Assembly (NCBI GenBank): GCA_947095535.1
Contig: OX352772.1
Span: forward strand, 105,098,449-105,162,448
Length of the DNA stretch: 64,000 nucleotides
Reading direction: 5' to 3'
DNA from: Poecilobothrus nobilitatus
Lineage: Eukaryota > Arthropoda > Insecta > Diptera > Dolichopodidae
How positions within the stretch are numbered: the stretch's first letter is position 1; every line of letters begins with the position of its first letter. The notes under the pieces were generated by a model, which ran no database searches, was not told where the DNA came from, and was given only the letters and a program-made list of their open reading frames with translations. Position numbers and translations under genes: made by a program. This document shows positions 11,858 to 23,144 of the stretch, one piece after another.

Positions 11858-12022
11858 TTTAATACTAAATTATTAAATTAAACCAAGATAATAAAATATT
11901 TTAATTTTATTTAATAACTGTAATTGTCATTGAACAAAATACGTACAATTGGAAGATATTATCGCTACTTTATCAATAAGAATCAAGCAAACAAAAATAA
12001 AAGAGATAGTGTATCAAATGTA

Positions 12023-12231
12023 CGCTTTTTTGTGAAATGTGAATGCTTTTAAGTTATATGGAGTTTTCTTTATTTTTACAGACGTAAATAATAGAATATA
12101 CAATTTTTTTAATTTAAATTATGTAACAATAATGAAATTAAATAAAAATGAAGAAATTCGAATAGCAGAACATTGTTTTTTTCTCGTTCAAATTTCATTT
12201 TTTTAAGAAAAAATAAAAAATCGAACTGTGA
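12023..12231. repeat. Right terminal inverted repeat of the Tc1-like element
   Basis: Partner of 10571-10778. Unlike the left repeat, it is included in the tandem unit and therefore appears again near 13808-14016 and 15593-15802. Confidence 0.85.
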
Positions 12232-12243
12232 TCCCTGCTCGTA

Positions 12244-12814
12244 TATACAAGGTGTCCGGATCTCAAAAGTCACAAAGAATGGAGGTAATAGAGAAGTTCA
12301 TAACAAGCAAAAAAATTGTCCTGGAGGGGGGTCCATTTCTAACGGTTTCCGAGATAACGGCCTTTAAAGTAATTTCGTTAATTTTTTAAAGAAGTAACAA
12401 CATCCTTGCCCCTGTATAACGAAAAGATTCGTTTAAGTGTCGGCAGCTGTCAAACTACCAATTTAACGCTACGCAAATTATTATTAACAAAACTTGATAT
12501 TAAATATATACATTGCAGTGCTGCCGTTTTAGCGACTATGTCGCTATATTTAGAGGAATTTTCTAAGCTTTAGCGAAAATACAATTGAGCGACAGAAAAA
12601 AAATTAGATTTTTCTGTATAGTTAACGACAGCAAGTACAGATAAAAAATAATTCCAATATAATTTGTTAAAATAGAACTATCTGATCAAGAAGTAGGGAA
12701 GGTAGAGGATTACATTTTTGAAGAAATGCAATTTTTAAATTGAGAAAAATGTAATTTGTTAGTTATTTTTTAAATAATTAAGTTCATATAGAACTGTTAA
12801 AAAAAAAGAAGTTT
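12244..12814. other. Unidentified flank carried in each tandem unit
   Basis: This roughly 570-bp sequence follows the Tc1 right end and recurs at 14030-14599 and 15815-16385. It begins 'tacaaggtgtccggatc', holds two small hairpins (gcagtgctgc; agcgacTATGTCGCT-like near 12535), and near its end reads in frame as a short charged peptide (LSDQEVGKVEDYIFEEMQF, about 12676-12735) followed by a stop. I do not recognise it; it may be a relic of an older element into which the Tc1 copy inserted. Confidence 0.6.
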
Positions 12815-13641
12815 CCTTCAGCCAGTTGGTTGATTTTTTTGACATGCTCCACCATCTTGTTGCAAAATCTACTCGCCATAATTCGATTGCAATCGTTCAC
12901 TCGATGGGAGCAAATTGGTGTCCAAGATGTTTATGTATTTGTTGATGTTTACAGTTCCGTCTACAATATAGAGGTCACCAACAACTTTCGCCGACATGCA
13001 TCCCCACACCATTACTGATGCAGGAAACTTCACCCTTTTCCTTAGACAATCATTGTGAAAAGTTTCATGTTTTTATCTTAATACTTTTGCCCTACTATCA
13101 CCCACAGAAATTTCAAATCTGGACTCGTCACTCCAGATAACTGAATTCCATTGCCTCATAGTCCAGTTTCGATACTGTTTTGCCCAAGCGAATCGGTTTT
13201 TTTTCTGCTTTTTTGTTAACAATGGTTTTTGCTTTGCCTACAATGTTTTTAACACAACAAAATGAAATTTTTAAAATTTAAATATTTTTACTTTGTAGAA
13301 TCCAAATCCTATTTTTTTAAGGTTGTGAATGTCAGTGTTCGGCCAAATGAATTTCCAGTTGCTTCATTCCAAGCAACAGTTAATTTATTGAGATTGGCTC
13401 GACGATTTTTTTTTGCAATTCGTTTTAATGCTCTAATATTAGCGTCTATTACTTTCGATTTTGATTTATATTTTTCTTTTTGATCAATGAAACCTGTGTT
13501 TTTATACAAACGAACAATATCTCCATCACTAGAAATAGGAACTTTCAATATTGCAGCGATTTGGGCATATTTATTACTATTTTTATATAAATTAATAATA
13601 ACTTCCCGAATTTCTTTTGAAATAGCTTTGCCACCTGCCAT
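12815..13641 (-). pseudogene. Tc1-like transposase, truncated copy in unit 2
   Basis: The N-terminal frame 13309-13641 is identical to that of unit 1 up to its early stop. One T fewer in the run at 13312-13318 makes this frame end at once after TLKK. The gene is cut at 12815 by the unit junction, so the C-terminal third and the left terminal repeat are missing. Confidence 0.88.
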
Positions 13642-14599
13642 TTTAATACTAAATTATTAAATTAAACCAAGATAATAAAATATTTTAATTTTATTTAATA
13701 ACTGTAATTGTCATTGAACAAAATACGTACAATTGGAAGATATTATCGCTACTTTATCAATAAGAATCAAGCAAACAAAAATAAAAGAGATAGTGTATCA
13801 AATGTACGCTTTTTTGTGAAATGTGAATGCTTTTAAGTTATATGGAGTTTTCTTTATTTTTACAGACGTAAATAATAGAATATACAATTTTTTTAATTTA
13901 AATTATGTAACAATAATGAAATTAAATAAAAATGAAGAAATTCGAATAGCAGAACATTGTTTTTTTCTCGTTCAAATTTCATTTTTTTAAGAAAAAATAA
14001 AAAATCGAACTGTGATCCCTGCTCGTATATACAAGGTGTCCGGATCTCAAAAGTCACAAAGAATGGAGGTAATAGAGAAGTTCATAACAAGCAAAAAAAT
14101 TGTCCTGGAGGGGGGTCCATTTCTAACGGTTTCCGAGATAACGGCCTTTAAAGTAATTTCGTTAATTTTTTAAAGAAGTAACAACATCCTTGCCCCTGTA
14201 TAACGAAAAGATTCGTTTAAGTGTCGGCAGCTGTCAAACTACCAATTTAACGCTACGCAAATTATTATTAACAAAACTTGATATTAAATATATACATTGC
14301 AGTGCTGCCGTTTTAGCGACTTTGTCGCTATATTTAGAGGAATTTTCTAAGCTTTAGCGAAAATACAATTGAGCGACAGAAAAAAAATTAGATTTTTCTG
14401 TATAGTTAACGACAGCAAGTACAGATAAAAAATAATTCCAATATAATTTGTTAAAATAGAACTATCTGATCAAGAAGTAGGGAAGGTAGAGGATTACATT
14501 TTTGAAGAAATGCAATTTTTAAATTGAGAAAAATGTAATTTGTTAGTTATTTTTTAAATAACTAAATTCATATAGAACTGTTAAAAAAAAAAGAAGTTT
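12815..14599. repeat. Tandem unit 2, 1785 bp
   Basis: Near-identical to unit 1; by eye there are only a few substitutions, such as 'cactcgat' versus 'caatcgat' near 12898 and a T-run length change near 13312. The junction with unit 1 reads 'gaagtttccttcagcc'. Confidence 0.93.
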
Positions 14600-15427
14600 C
14601 CTTCAGCCAGTTGGTTGATTTTTTTGACATGCTCCACCATCTTGTTGCAAAATCTACTCGCCATAATTCGATTGCAATCGTTCACTCGATGGGAGCAAAT
14701 TGGTGTCCAAGATGTTTATGTATTTGTTGATGTTTACAGTTCCGTCTACAATATAGAGGTCACCAACAACTTTCGCCGACATGCATCCCCACACCATTAC
14801 TGATGCAGGAAACTTCACCCTTTTCTTTAGACAATCATTGTGAAAAGTTTCATGTTTTTATCTTAATACTTTTGCCCTACTATCACCCACAGAAATTTCA
14901 AATCTGGACTCGTCACTCCAGATAACTGAATTCCATTGCCTCATAGTCCAGTTTCGATACTGTTTTGCCCAAGCGAATCGGTTTTCTTTCTGCTTTTTTG
15001 TTAACAATGGTTTTTGCTTTGCCTACAATGTTTTTAACACAACAAAATGAAATTTTTAAAATTTAAATATTTTTACTTTGTAGAATCCAAATCCTATTTT
15101 TTTTAAGGTTGTGAATGTCAGTGTTCGGCCAAATGAATTTCCAGTTGCTTCATTCCAAGCAACAGTTAATTTATTGAGATTGGCTCGACGATTTTTTTTT
15201 GCAATTCGTTTTAATGCTCTAATATTAGCGTCTATTACTTTCGATTTTGATTTATATTTTTCTTTTTGATCAATGAAACCTGTGTTTTTATACAAACGAA
15301 CAATATCTCCATCACTAGAAATAGGAACTTTCAATATTGCAGCGATTTGGGCATATTTATTACTATTTTTATATAAATTAATAATAACTTCCCGAATTTC
15401 TTTTGAAATAGCTTTGCCACCTGCCAT
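14600..15427 (-). pseudogene. Tc1-like transposase, truncated copy in unit 3
   Basis: The N-terminal frame 15056-15427 encodes the same 123 residues as unit 1. It is truncated at 14600 by the unit junction in the same way as unit 2. Confidence 0.88.
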
Positions 15428-16385
15428 TTTAATACTAAATTATTAAATTAAACCAAGATAATAAAATATTTTAATTTTATTTAATAACTGTAATTGTCAT
15501 TGAACAAAATACGTACAATTGGAAGATATTATCTCTACTTTATCAATAAGAATCAAGCAAACAAAAATAAAAGAGATAGTGTATCAAATGTACGCTTTTT
15601 TGTGAAATGTGAATGCTTTTAAGTTATATGGAGTTTTCTTTATTTTTACAGACGTAAATAATAGAATATACAATTTTTTTAATTTAAATTATGTAACAAT
15701 AATGAAATTAAATAATAATGAAGAAATTCGAATAGCAGAACATTGTTTTTTTCTCGTTCAAATTTCATTTTTTTAAGAAAAAATAAAAAATCGAACTGTG
15801 ATCCCTGCTCGTATATACAAGGTGTCCGGATCTCAAAAGTCACAAAGAATGGAGGTAATAGAGAAGTTCATAACAAGCAAAAAAATTGTCCTGGAGGGGG
15901 GTCCATTTCTAACGGTTTCCGAGATAACGGCCTTTAAAGTAATTTCGTTAATTTTTTAAAGAAGTAACAACATCTTTGCCCCTGTATAACGAAAAGATTC
16001 GTTTAAGTGTCGGCAGCTGTCAAACTACCAATTTAACGCTACGCAAATTATTATTAACAAAACTTGATATTAAATATATACATTGCAGTGCTGCCGTTTT
16101 AGCGACTTTGTCGCTATATTTAGAGGAATTTTCTAAGCTTTAGCGAAAATACAATTGAGCGACAGAAAAAAAATTAGATTTTTCTGTATAGTTAACGACA
16201 GCAAGTACAGATAAAAAATAATTCCAATATAATTTGTTAAAATAGAACTATCTGATCAAGAAGTAGGGAAGGTAGAGGATTACATTTTTGAAGAAATGCA
16301 ATTTTTAAATTGAGAAAAATGTAATTTGTTAGTTATTTTTTAAATAACTAAGTTCATATAGAACTGTTAAAAAAAAAAGAAGTTT
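14600..16385. repeat. Tandem unit 3, 1786 bp
   Basis: Third copy, again nearly identical. It ends with 'aaagaagttt' followed by the unduplicated right flank 'gagtaatttt' at 16386. Confidence 0.93.
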
Positions 16386-18740
16386 GAGTAATTTTATATT
16401 AATTTCGTTTTATTTATTTCTTTTTTGTTTTGTTTAAATAAATGATCTTTACATAACAATTTGAAATTTTTTGGTTTTTTTGTAGTAGTAGTTGTTGTTT
16501 TATCACATTTAATTGTTTAACGGATTTTTCTCATATTGGTTTATCCTTATTTAGAGAATTTCAAGTAAGGTATTTTTTTTTCCTGTAGTGGTAACACTTA
16601 ACATAGGTACCTGCAAATAAAACTATAAAAAAGAGTGTAATAAATAACTCTTAAAATTGAAATAGATATTATACATAGGTAGGTACAATATACGTTATTA
16701 CTTATTACATGTTACATATGTATAAGAAATGTTTACACGTTTGCATTTTACTTATTTATTATTTCAAAATTGTTTTCTCTGTTATCATATAGATTGACAT
16801 ATAATATATTGACTTGTACATAGAATATTCACAAAGAACAAAATTTGTCAGTCAATTTTTTAAAACACAAAATGTTTCATTCACTCAACATTTTAATTTC
16901 CAATATTTTTAGCTTATAAGTGAGTAGAAAATATTTTAAGCTGATACCACGGCTTACATTATTTAAAGGCCGTGATATAAATACGTTTGAATGAATTAGT
17001 TCAAAATGTAAATGACATTTTAAAAAAAAAAATTTTTTTGGTTTTAATTCTTGATTTTCTTATGAAGAATGCCCTTTTGTAAGTTTTCTTTATGAAATAT
17101 TTATCCGCATATCACTAATTTGATATTAAAATTATATTTGGAATCTCGAATACCAGCTCACAATATTTAAAGTAATATTTTAATTAAAATATTCATATAC
17201 CTATTTTAAATCTTGAATATTCTTATATTTTAAATAAGATTTCTTAAAGATAAAATTTTGTGGTTACCTTTCGACGAAATTTATTAAATTTACAATTTTT
17301 TACCATATATGAATGTATAGTTAGGTATTGTTTTCACACCAAAAATTTGTATTTTTATACCTGTATGAACATATGTTTAAGGATATAATAAATCTACCAT
17401 GACGATTCGATCTGGATATAGACGAAGTGTATGGATCGATTCAGAATCGAATTCTGAGTCGATTAAGCCATGTACGTGTTGAATGAATTTTGTAAAAAGG
17501 TGTCGAGTTACATGCCAACAATTTAGGTAAAATTGGGTTGGTTAACTTCTTTTTTCATGTAGGTATAATTTATTTCCCCAAACCTTCGTACTTAATAAAG
17601 CTAGACATTTGAAATTTTCTAAAAAATAATGAAGTTTAATAGCACAAACTTGATAATTTAATTAATGTTTTAAATTAGAGACAGATTCGTGTAGCTGGCA
17701 TACAACATCTCTTTTTAAATCAAAATAACGCCAAGTTTTTTGAAGCTAGGTATCTGGAATTTTGTAAAATGATATCAAACTGCATGCTAACAACTTCTGT
17801 AAAATTTGGTTGGGTTAGAGCTAGAGATTCAGTAGTTTGCACATCTTAGAAGTTATTGAAGCTAGGCGTCTGAAATCTTACAAAGAATGGTGAAGTTTTT
17901 TTGGCAATAACTTCTGTAAATTGTGGTTCGCTTGGAGCAATAGATTCGAGTAGCTGCCACGCAACTCCTCTTTTAAAATAACTATAACTCAATGTCTATT
18001 GAGGCTAGATGTATGAAATTTAGTGAAAAGATGTCGAATTGTATACCAGCAACTTCTGTAAAATTAGGTTGTGTAAGAGCACCAAATTTTGATTGCTTGC
18101 AGTTAATGAAGCTACGCATCTGAAATCTTACAAAAAATTATGATCTTCTAGGGCAATAATTTCTGTAAACTTTGGTTTTACTGGTGCAATAGGTCCGGGT
18201 AACTGTCATACAACTGCAAACTTTACATAAATATATCCAGGTGCTTGTAACGACGGTACTAAAACATGTGAAATTTTCTAAAAAATAATTAAGTTTTATG
18301 GAAACAGCATATATTACGTGCATACCAGAGTTGACACAGTCTACTCTACTCCACTCTTCCTCGTTTAATTTTTTTTATACATATTTCTAAAAATTTATTT
18401 ACCTATACATATATTATTATTGTTGATGACGCAAAATGCAAACTGAACATTTTTGTTAGCAAATTCAATATTATTTTGTTTATACTTTTTATTAGCGGTC
18501 TTTGCATTTTGTGACATTTTGTCAACATGATAAATTTCGACGATTGTAACTTTAGATATCTCGTGAAAGGTTAAAGTTCAGGAAAATAAACGTCTTTTAT
18601 AAAATGTCAATTTATTTTTTAAAAACATAAAAATTGATAAATATAAAAACATAAAAATAAAATTTTTAATTATAAAGTTTAGTATCTATTTATTTAGTAT
18701 TTATAAGTAGTTATTTAGTATTTATATTTCGAAATGCCAA
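16386..18740. other. Non-coding stretch right of the Tc1 array
   Basis: No gene is supported. It contains the diverged repeats at 17480-18210 and short palindromes (for example 'gattcagaatcgaattctga' near 17438). Confidence 0.55.
17480..18210. repeat. Diverged tandem repeats, about 115-135 bp period
   Basis: The phrase 'caacttctgtaaaatttggt' and its variants recur near 17508, 17789, 17905, 18040 and 18155. In between are recurring phrases such as 'gaagctaggtatctggaat', 'gtagctggcatacaac' and 'tgaaatttt'. Copies are heavily diverged, which suggests an old satellite-like array. Confidence 0.65.
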
Positions 18741-18741
18741 G

Positions 18742-18930
18742 AAAAAGTCTGAAAGAGAGAAAATCTCTCGGTATTTAATTAATAAGGCTGTTGATGAGAT
18801 TGAGCTACTAGAAATATTTGGTAAGCATTATATATCAAAATAGAATCGTGTATTTTTTGGTTATATAATCTTGTTTAACGTATACTTTTAGAAACTAAAG
18901 CTACTTATGATGATGTTAATGAAGTATGTC
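18742..18930 (+). other. Possible two-exon coding relic
   Basis: An open stretch at 18742-18820, rich in Lys and Glu and ending ELLEIF, is followed by a consensus donor (gtaagc at 18821). About 70 bp later comes an acceptor-like 'ttttag' (18889-18894) and a further open stretch (TKATYDDVNEV). I recognise no family. It directly precedes the LINE fragment and may belong to the disrupted sequence around it. Confidence 0.25.
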
Positions 18931-18934
18931 GTCA

Positions 18935-20527
18935 AATATGCTTTATGCTTGATTGGTTTAGCTCCTATCTTAAAGAGAGAAAACAGAGAGTAAAAATTAG
19001 TTGTAATTTTAGTTGCTTGAAAAATGTTCTAATTGGGGTTCCTCAAGGGTCAGTCGTTGGACCTATTTTGTTTAACATATACATTAATTCTTTATTCACG
19101 CAGAGTTTCAAAGCTACTTTAGAATTTTCACTTATTCTTGTAAAAATTCTTTTGATATTATTTGTAACTTAAACTACGACTTAAACCTGATTAGGCAATG
19201 GTTCTTTTTGCACAAATTATTTGTTAGTCCAAAAACTAAATATATATGTTTCAGTTTGTCAAACGTTTCCCTAATTGGTTTTTCATTTGGCTGAATGCAT
19301 AAAACTGAGCTTGAACTCAAATTTTACATTTTCAAAGAAAATCTACGAGTTCATATGTAGTTTTTGTATGAAAAAGTAAGATTTGAGTTCAAGCTCATTT
19401 TTATGCATTCGACCCATTATCTTCTGTAATGGGCTGTAAGAAATTCTCACTTTTCTTAGATAACACACTTAATTTTTCTTGTTGTGACACATGTTTTACT
19501 ATTGATTGTATCAAAACCTTCAAATATCTTGGAATTTTAATTGATGATGGTTTAAAATGGTCAGATAACTGTTCTCATTTGAAGAAAAGTCTTAACAATG
19601 TAAACAGACATTTATATCACCTACAGAAGTTTTGTTCTTTGGAACTGTTAAAATCGGTGTATTTTGGTTTATTAACTTCAGTATGAGATTACTTGTTGGG
19701 GTGGAACATATTTCAGAAGAATTAGTGGTTTGCTATATTCTCATAAGCATGCCATTCGAATTATTTCAAAGAAAAGTCGTTTTTCTTCTAGTTTTCCATA
19801 TTTAAAGAACTTAATATTCTTCCGCTTCGACACCTTTATTTTTATATCTGAAAATCTTTTTTATTAAGTGGACTTAACTCAACGCCAACTATAAATTAAA
19901 CTATAATTTAAGAATCAATAATGGCAATTTTGCATCGATTCCTAGAGCCCGTGCTTCTCATTTTGGTCACTTCTTTGATATTCTTGCTCCAAAAATTTTC
20001 AACAAACTTCCTAGTTTTATAAGAAAAGAAATCCATCTTCTTTTTCATCAAATATACGTAATTGGCTTTTTCAATTTGACAACTCTGAAATCGAGTATTT
20101 ATCGGTTAACTTAATATAATTTTAGTAAATCGCGCTTTCTTGTTTTCATATTAGTAATTTTTGTGTTGTTTTTCCTCAAATTTCATTATTCTAGTGATTT
20201 TAATTTCTCCTTTATTTTACTTTTGGATTTATTTGTATTATATTTTATATTTTTTTTATCAACCCCATTGTTAATTTGTAAGTTATTTTATTTTTATTAT
20301 AAAATAATATATGTATTGCTTTAGAGTTTTTAATTTGTCGAATCCATCGTCACATATAGATCAGTATAAAAGATGGACCGTTTTATTATTTCCTTTGAAT
20401 TGTATAACTAACATTAACATTTAATAAATTAAACTTTGGATATATAGTTTTAGTTTTAAGTTTATAATGTAGTTTTGTATTCTCATAATTTGGAAATAAA
20501 AAGTAATGAAATGAAAAAAAAAAAAAT
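18935..20527 (+). mobile_element. 5'-truncated non-LTR retrotransposon (CR1/Jockey-like) with poly(A)
   Basis: The reverse-transcriptase block GVPQGSVVGPILFNIY (about 19035-19085) lies in the frame 18945-19172. The post-palm segment FKYLGILIDDGLKWSD and the thumb lie in the frame 19429-19686. The catalytic YADD region between them is not recognisable, and a palindromic insertion (19288-19416) sits in the gap. The element ends in an A run at 20515-20527, immediately followed by a PIF/Harbinger reading frame, so it probably inserted into that element. The 5' end is truncated and all frames are broken. The exact clade is uncertain. Confidence 0.75.
19288..19416. mobile_element. Palindromic MITE inside the LINE fragment
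   Basis: A 129-bp foldback: the left arm from 19288 (TGGCTGAATGCATAAAACTG...) pairs over about 45 bp with the right arm ending at 19416. It has no coding capacity. The candidate target duplication is at most 2-3 bp of T/A ('att' left, 'tta' right), so the superfamily is undecided. Confidence 0.8.
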
Positions 20528-21846
20528 ACCTTTAGCCATTCAATTTGCGTTATTTCTGTTTAGATTAGGTTCCTCAGGTGAAGCCGGTACAATTTCTAAA
20601 ATAGCAAGTAATTGAAAATGTAACTAAAAAAATGTTCAGTGCGTTCTTAAAAATGAAATCAAAATATATAAACTGGACAAAAGAAAACGAACGAAGTTCT
20701 ATTGTGAAAGAAACTTTTAATGAGTTGCCTTTCTGTGTGGGTTATTTTTTTATTTTTTTCTAAGGGAGGTGGGAATCTTCCAAAGACTCCAAGAATGTCC
20801 CCCTTGGTAGTGTCAGATTCTTACTGACTAAATCCACCTCTCCCTTTAGCCAATATAATGGGATGAAACCCTTACCTGCGAACGCAGCATATTGGCTAGG
20901 GAGTAGGGATAGGAAATGGATACGGAAACATTGAATTGGGAGTGGGACTGTAAGGAAACAATGAATCCGCCTATTATTATTACTATTTTGCTAACAGTGA
21001 CTAAATCCGTCACAACAGTTACAACAAGTAGTATATAGTAACTACATGAGGTAATTATTGAAGGCAACCCCCACTGTCACTGTAGCGGTTACTATTATTG
21101 GCATTAGTATTCTTATGACTATTATTATTATTTTACTACAGAGTCAGCGCCATCAGTGGATTACAACGTGCAGTAGTATATAACACCTTACTTGTATGAT
21201 ATAACCAAAGATGACTCCACTGGAGCAGCTATTATTATTATTACTATTATTATTATTATAATTATTGTTATTATTACTATTACTATTATTATTATTATTG
21301 TTATTATTTTACTACAGAGTCAGCGCCATCAGTGGATTACAACGTGCAGCAGTATATAACACCTTACTTGCATGATATAACCAAAGATAGTCCCACTGTA
21401 GCAGCTAATATTATTTCTTAAAAGTGCTCACGATGCAAAAATGTTTTAGTTTAGCAAATCTAACTTGCTAAACTAGATTCTGCATATTGCTTAGCTGATA
21501 CTGTAACAACTCCTTACAGAAACACCTCTTCAGCTATGACACTAACCAAACGTTTAGCTGTTAATAATCGACACAGCAAATTTCGGGTAAAAGTTGAATA
21601 TTGCATTTGAATACTGAAAGAAAAATTCGGAAGCCCAAAAGAATTAAAATGCGAATTCAATACAAGGAGAATCATAAATTCGCATATGATTGGGTTCTAG
21701 TTTGTTGTATATTGCACAATATTTTGCTTTAGAACGAAACTACAGAATCGTTTCCTGTTGATGAGCCGGAGATACTCATAGAAGAAAATATTAGTCCTGA
21801 AGAACATTTTAACAGTTATGAAATAAAAAGAGAATCCCTTTTTTAA
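20528..21846 (+). pseudogene. PIF/Harbinger nuclease, broken and interrupted
   Basis: Fragments occur in order. PLAIQFALFLFRLGSSGEAG (20528-20590) matches the helical region of Harbinger nucleases before the DDE core. KYINWTKENERSSIVKETF (about 20660-20715) matches the conserved 'yI.WP' segment. After a roughly 700-bp repeat-rich gap, HSKFRVKVE and LKEKFGS (about 21570-21640) and CCILHNI (about 21703-21723) match the C-terminal end. The catalytic acids normally in the interrupted middle are not found. The frames are broken by stops near 20613, 20622 and 21610. The identification is by motif recall only. Confidence 0.65.
20960..21410. repeat. Microsatellite with flanking direct repeat
   Basis: A 104-bp sequence ('ttactacagagtcagcgcca' ... 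'gcagct', starts 21132 and 21308) occurs twice, separated by a (TTA)n/(TTATTA)n tract at 21230-21305. Related C/A-rich phrases precede it at 20985-21075. The block splits the Harbinger nuclease. Confidence 0.8.
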
Positions 21847-22199
21847 AATAATGTTAGAGCGATAGTTTTCTTTTTGTTAAATAAAAAAAATAATTCATTT
21901 ACAAATTCACGTACCCATTATTTATTTTTCTAAATAAAATTTATAAAAAATGCAAACTAAATATCAAAAATTTGTTTTACAAGAAATTCTTCAAAAAATT
22001 GTAGTTATTGCTTAGATGATATCTACTCCTAAAATTACAGTGAATGGAATGAAATATTACTTTAGATAAATGTCGTTAATTTTAAAAATTAAAATAACAT
22101 ACTTAACGTGAAAACATTCATAGTGAAGTAATAAAGAAAATAAAGCATTGATGCATTATTAAAAAGCATAAAACAAAAAAGTTTTATAAAACATAACAC

Positions 22200-22864
22200 T
22201 TAAATTATATTTAATTATTATGGCCATGCTTCATTTTTATTTCATACATTTTCAATCTTTCATCCTTCTCTAATTCCAGCTTTTTTAAGGTTTCATCTTT
22301 CTCTAATTCCACTTTTTCAACTCGAGCTCCTGTTTCCTTAGCTCCAACTCTTCCTTTTTTTTTCTGTTTCTATTTTCATCTTTAAGATTTCGTTTCTTTC
22401 TTTGCTCAAAGCATTTAGCTGATCAATAAATTGGGTGCGCTTTTAGGTGCTCCTCTTAATTTCTCTGCAAACTGGTCAGCTTTACTTTTTGACTGTGTTG
22501 ATGCTTTCTCATTATTTTGCATCAGATATTGATTGCTCGTTGATAGATGCGTCATCAACGGTTATTGAAACTACTAGCATCTCATCTATTTGTTCTTCTG
22601 TACTGGCCACGAAATTATATTCAGATCACCGGTGTCATAAAAATCAAAATTGTTTATTTCTTTTTCACCGAAAATGTACAAAACGATATTGTAATGTGGA
22701 CAGAATTCATCAATAGTTTTCACTTTATCATCGTCGTTGATTCCAGCACCAGTTTTATTTTTCCATTCTGCTCTTTTCAGAATGTACTTTTAAGGTACCT
22801 AACTTTTCACCTTACTGAATTCCATGTTGTTTCGATTTTTGTTAGCACTAAAAGCTTTTTATAA
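22200..22864 (-). pseudogene. Harbinger-associated MYB/SANT-like protein relic
   Basis: Read on the minus strand, broken frames give WKNKTGAGINDDDKVKTIDEF (22735-22800), typical of the DNA-binding partner protein of PIF/Harbinger elements. Further on comes a Lys/Glu-rich coiled coil (KKKEELELRKQELELKK, about 22290-22360). It lies about 0.35 kb from the nuclease relic and in opposite orientation, which fits a two-gene Harbinger element. The plus-strand frames here (22447-22716, 22547-22864) are shadows. Confidence 0.5.
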
Positions 22865-23144
22865 TATATTTGTTCTGTGGGTTTCTGAAATAAACTTTTT
22901 GAACTAAAAAGTAGAAAATAAATTTTTAATAGCAAATTTTTCTGTAATTTGCTAAGCTATATTGTTACAATCGAGATTTCTTTGAAAAAGTTTATTTCAA
23001 TATGTCAAATATATATATAAGTATAAGTATATTTAAGTTTTAAAGTCTGTGAAATTAATATAAAAGCTGGAGACAAAATTTAAAAATATAAGTTTATAGT
23101 TATACGTTTGTTGCCTCCAGCTTTTATTTGCAATTTTTTTTTTA

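Larger units (their letters stand above)
10557..12243 (-). mobile_element. Tc1-like DNA transposon with long terminal inverted repeats
   Basis: About 1.69 kb, bounded by inverted repeats of roughly 205 bp (10571-10778 and 12023-12231) whose outer ends read TCACAGTTCG in both orientations, with flanking TA dinucleotides nearby (10555-10556 and 12242-12247). Long repeats of this size recall Minos- and IR/DR-type Tc1 elements. The single gene, on the minus strand, is a decayed DDE transposase. Its right-hand part, from 11030 onward, is duplicated twice more to the right. The exact outermost bases are uncertain because the two ends diverge outside TCACAG. Confidence 0.85.
11030..12814. repeat. 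Tandem unit 1 (Tc1 3/4 plus flank), 1785 bp
   Basis: This unit starts inside the transposase gene at 'ccttcagccag', runs through the right terminal repeat, and continues into about 570 bp of non-Tc1 flank (12244-12814) ending in 'aaagaagttt'. It is the only unit still joined to the left part of the element. Confidence 0.93.

Noticed and set aside
12173..12367. 64-codon plus-strand frame present in all three Tc1 tandem units
   Set aside because: It spans the Tc1 right terminal repeat and its flank. Repetition comes from the tandem array, not selection on a protein.
17400..17480. Palindromic 'gattcagaatcgaattctga' as a regulatory site
   Set aside because: Short and isolated, with no gene beside it; it is compatible with chance.
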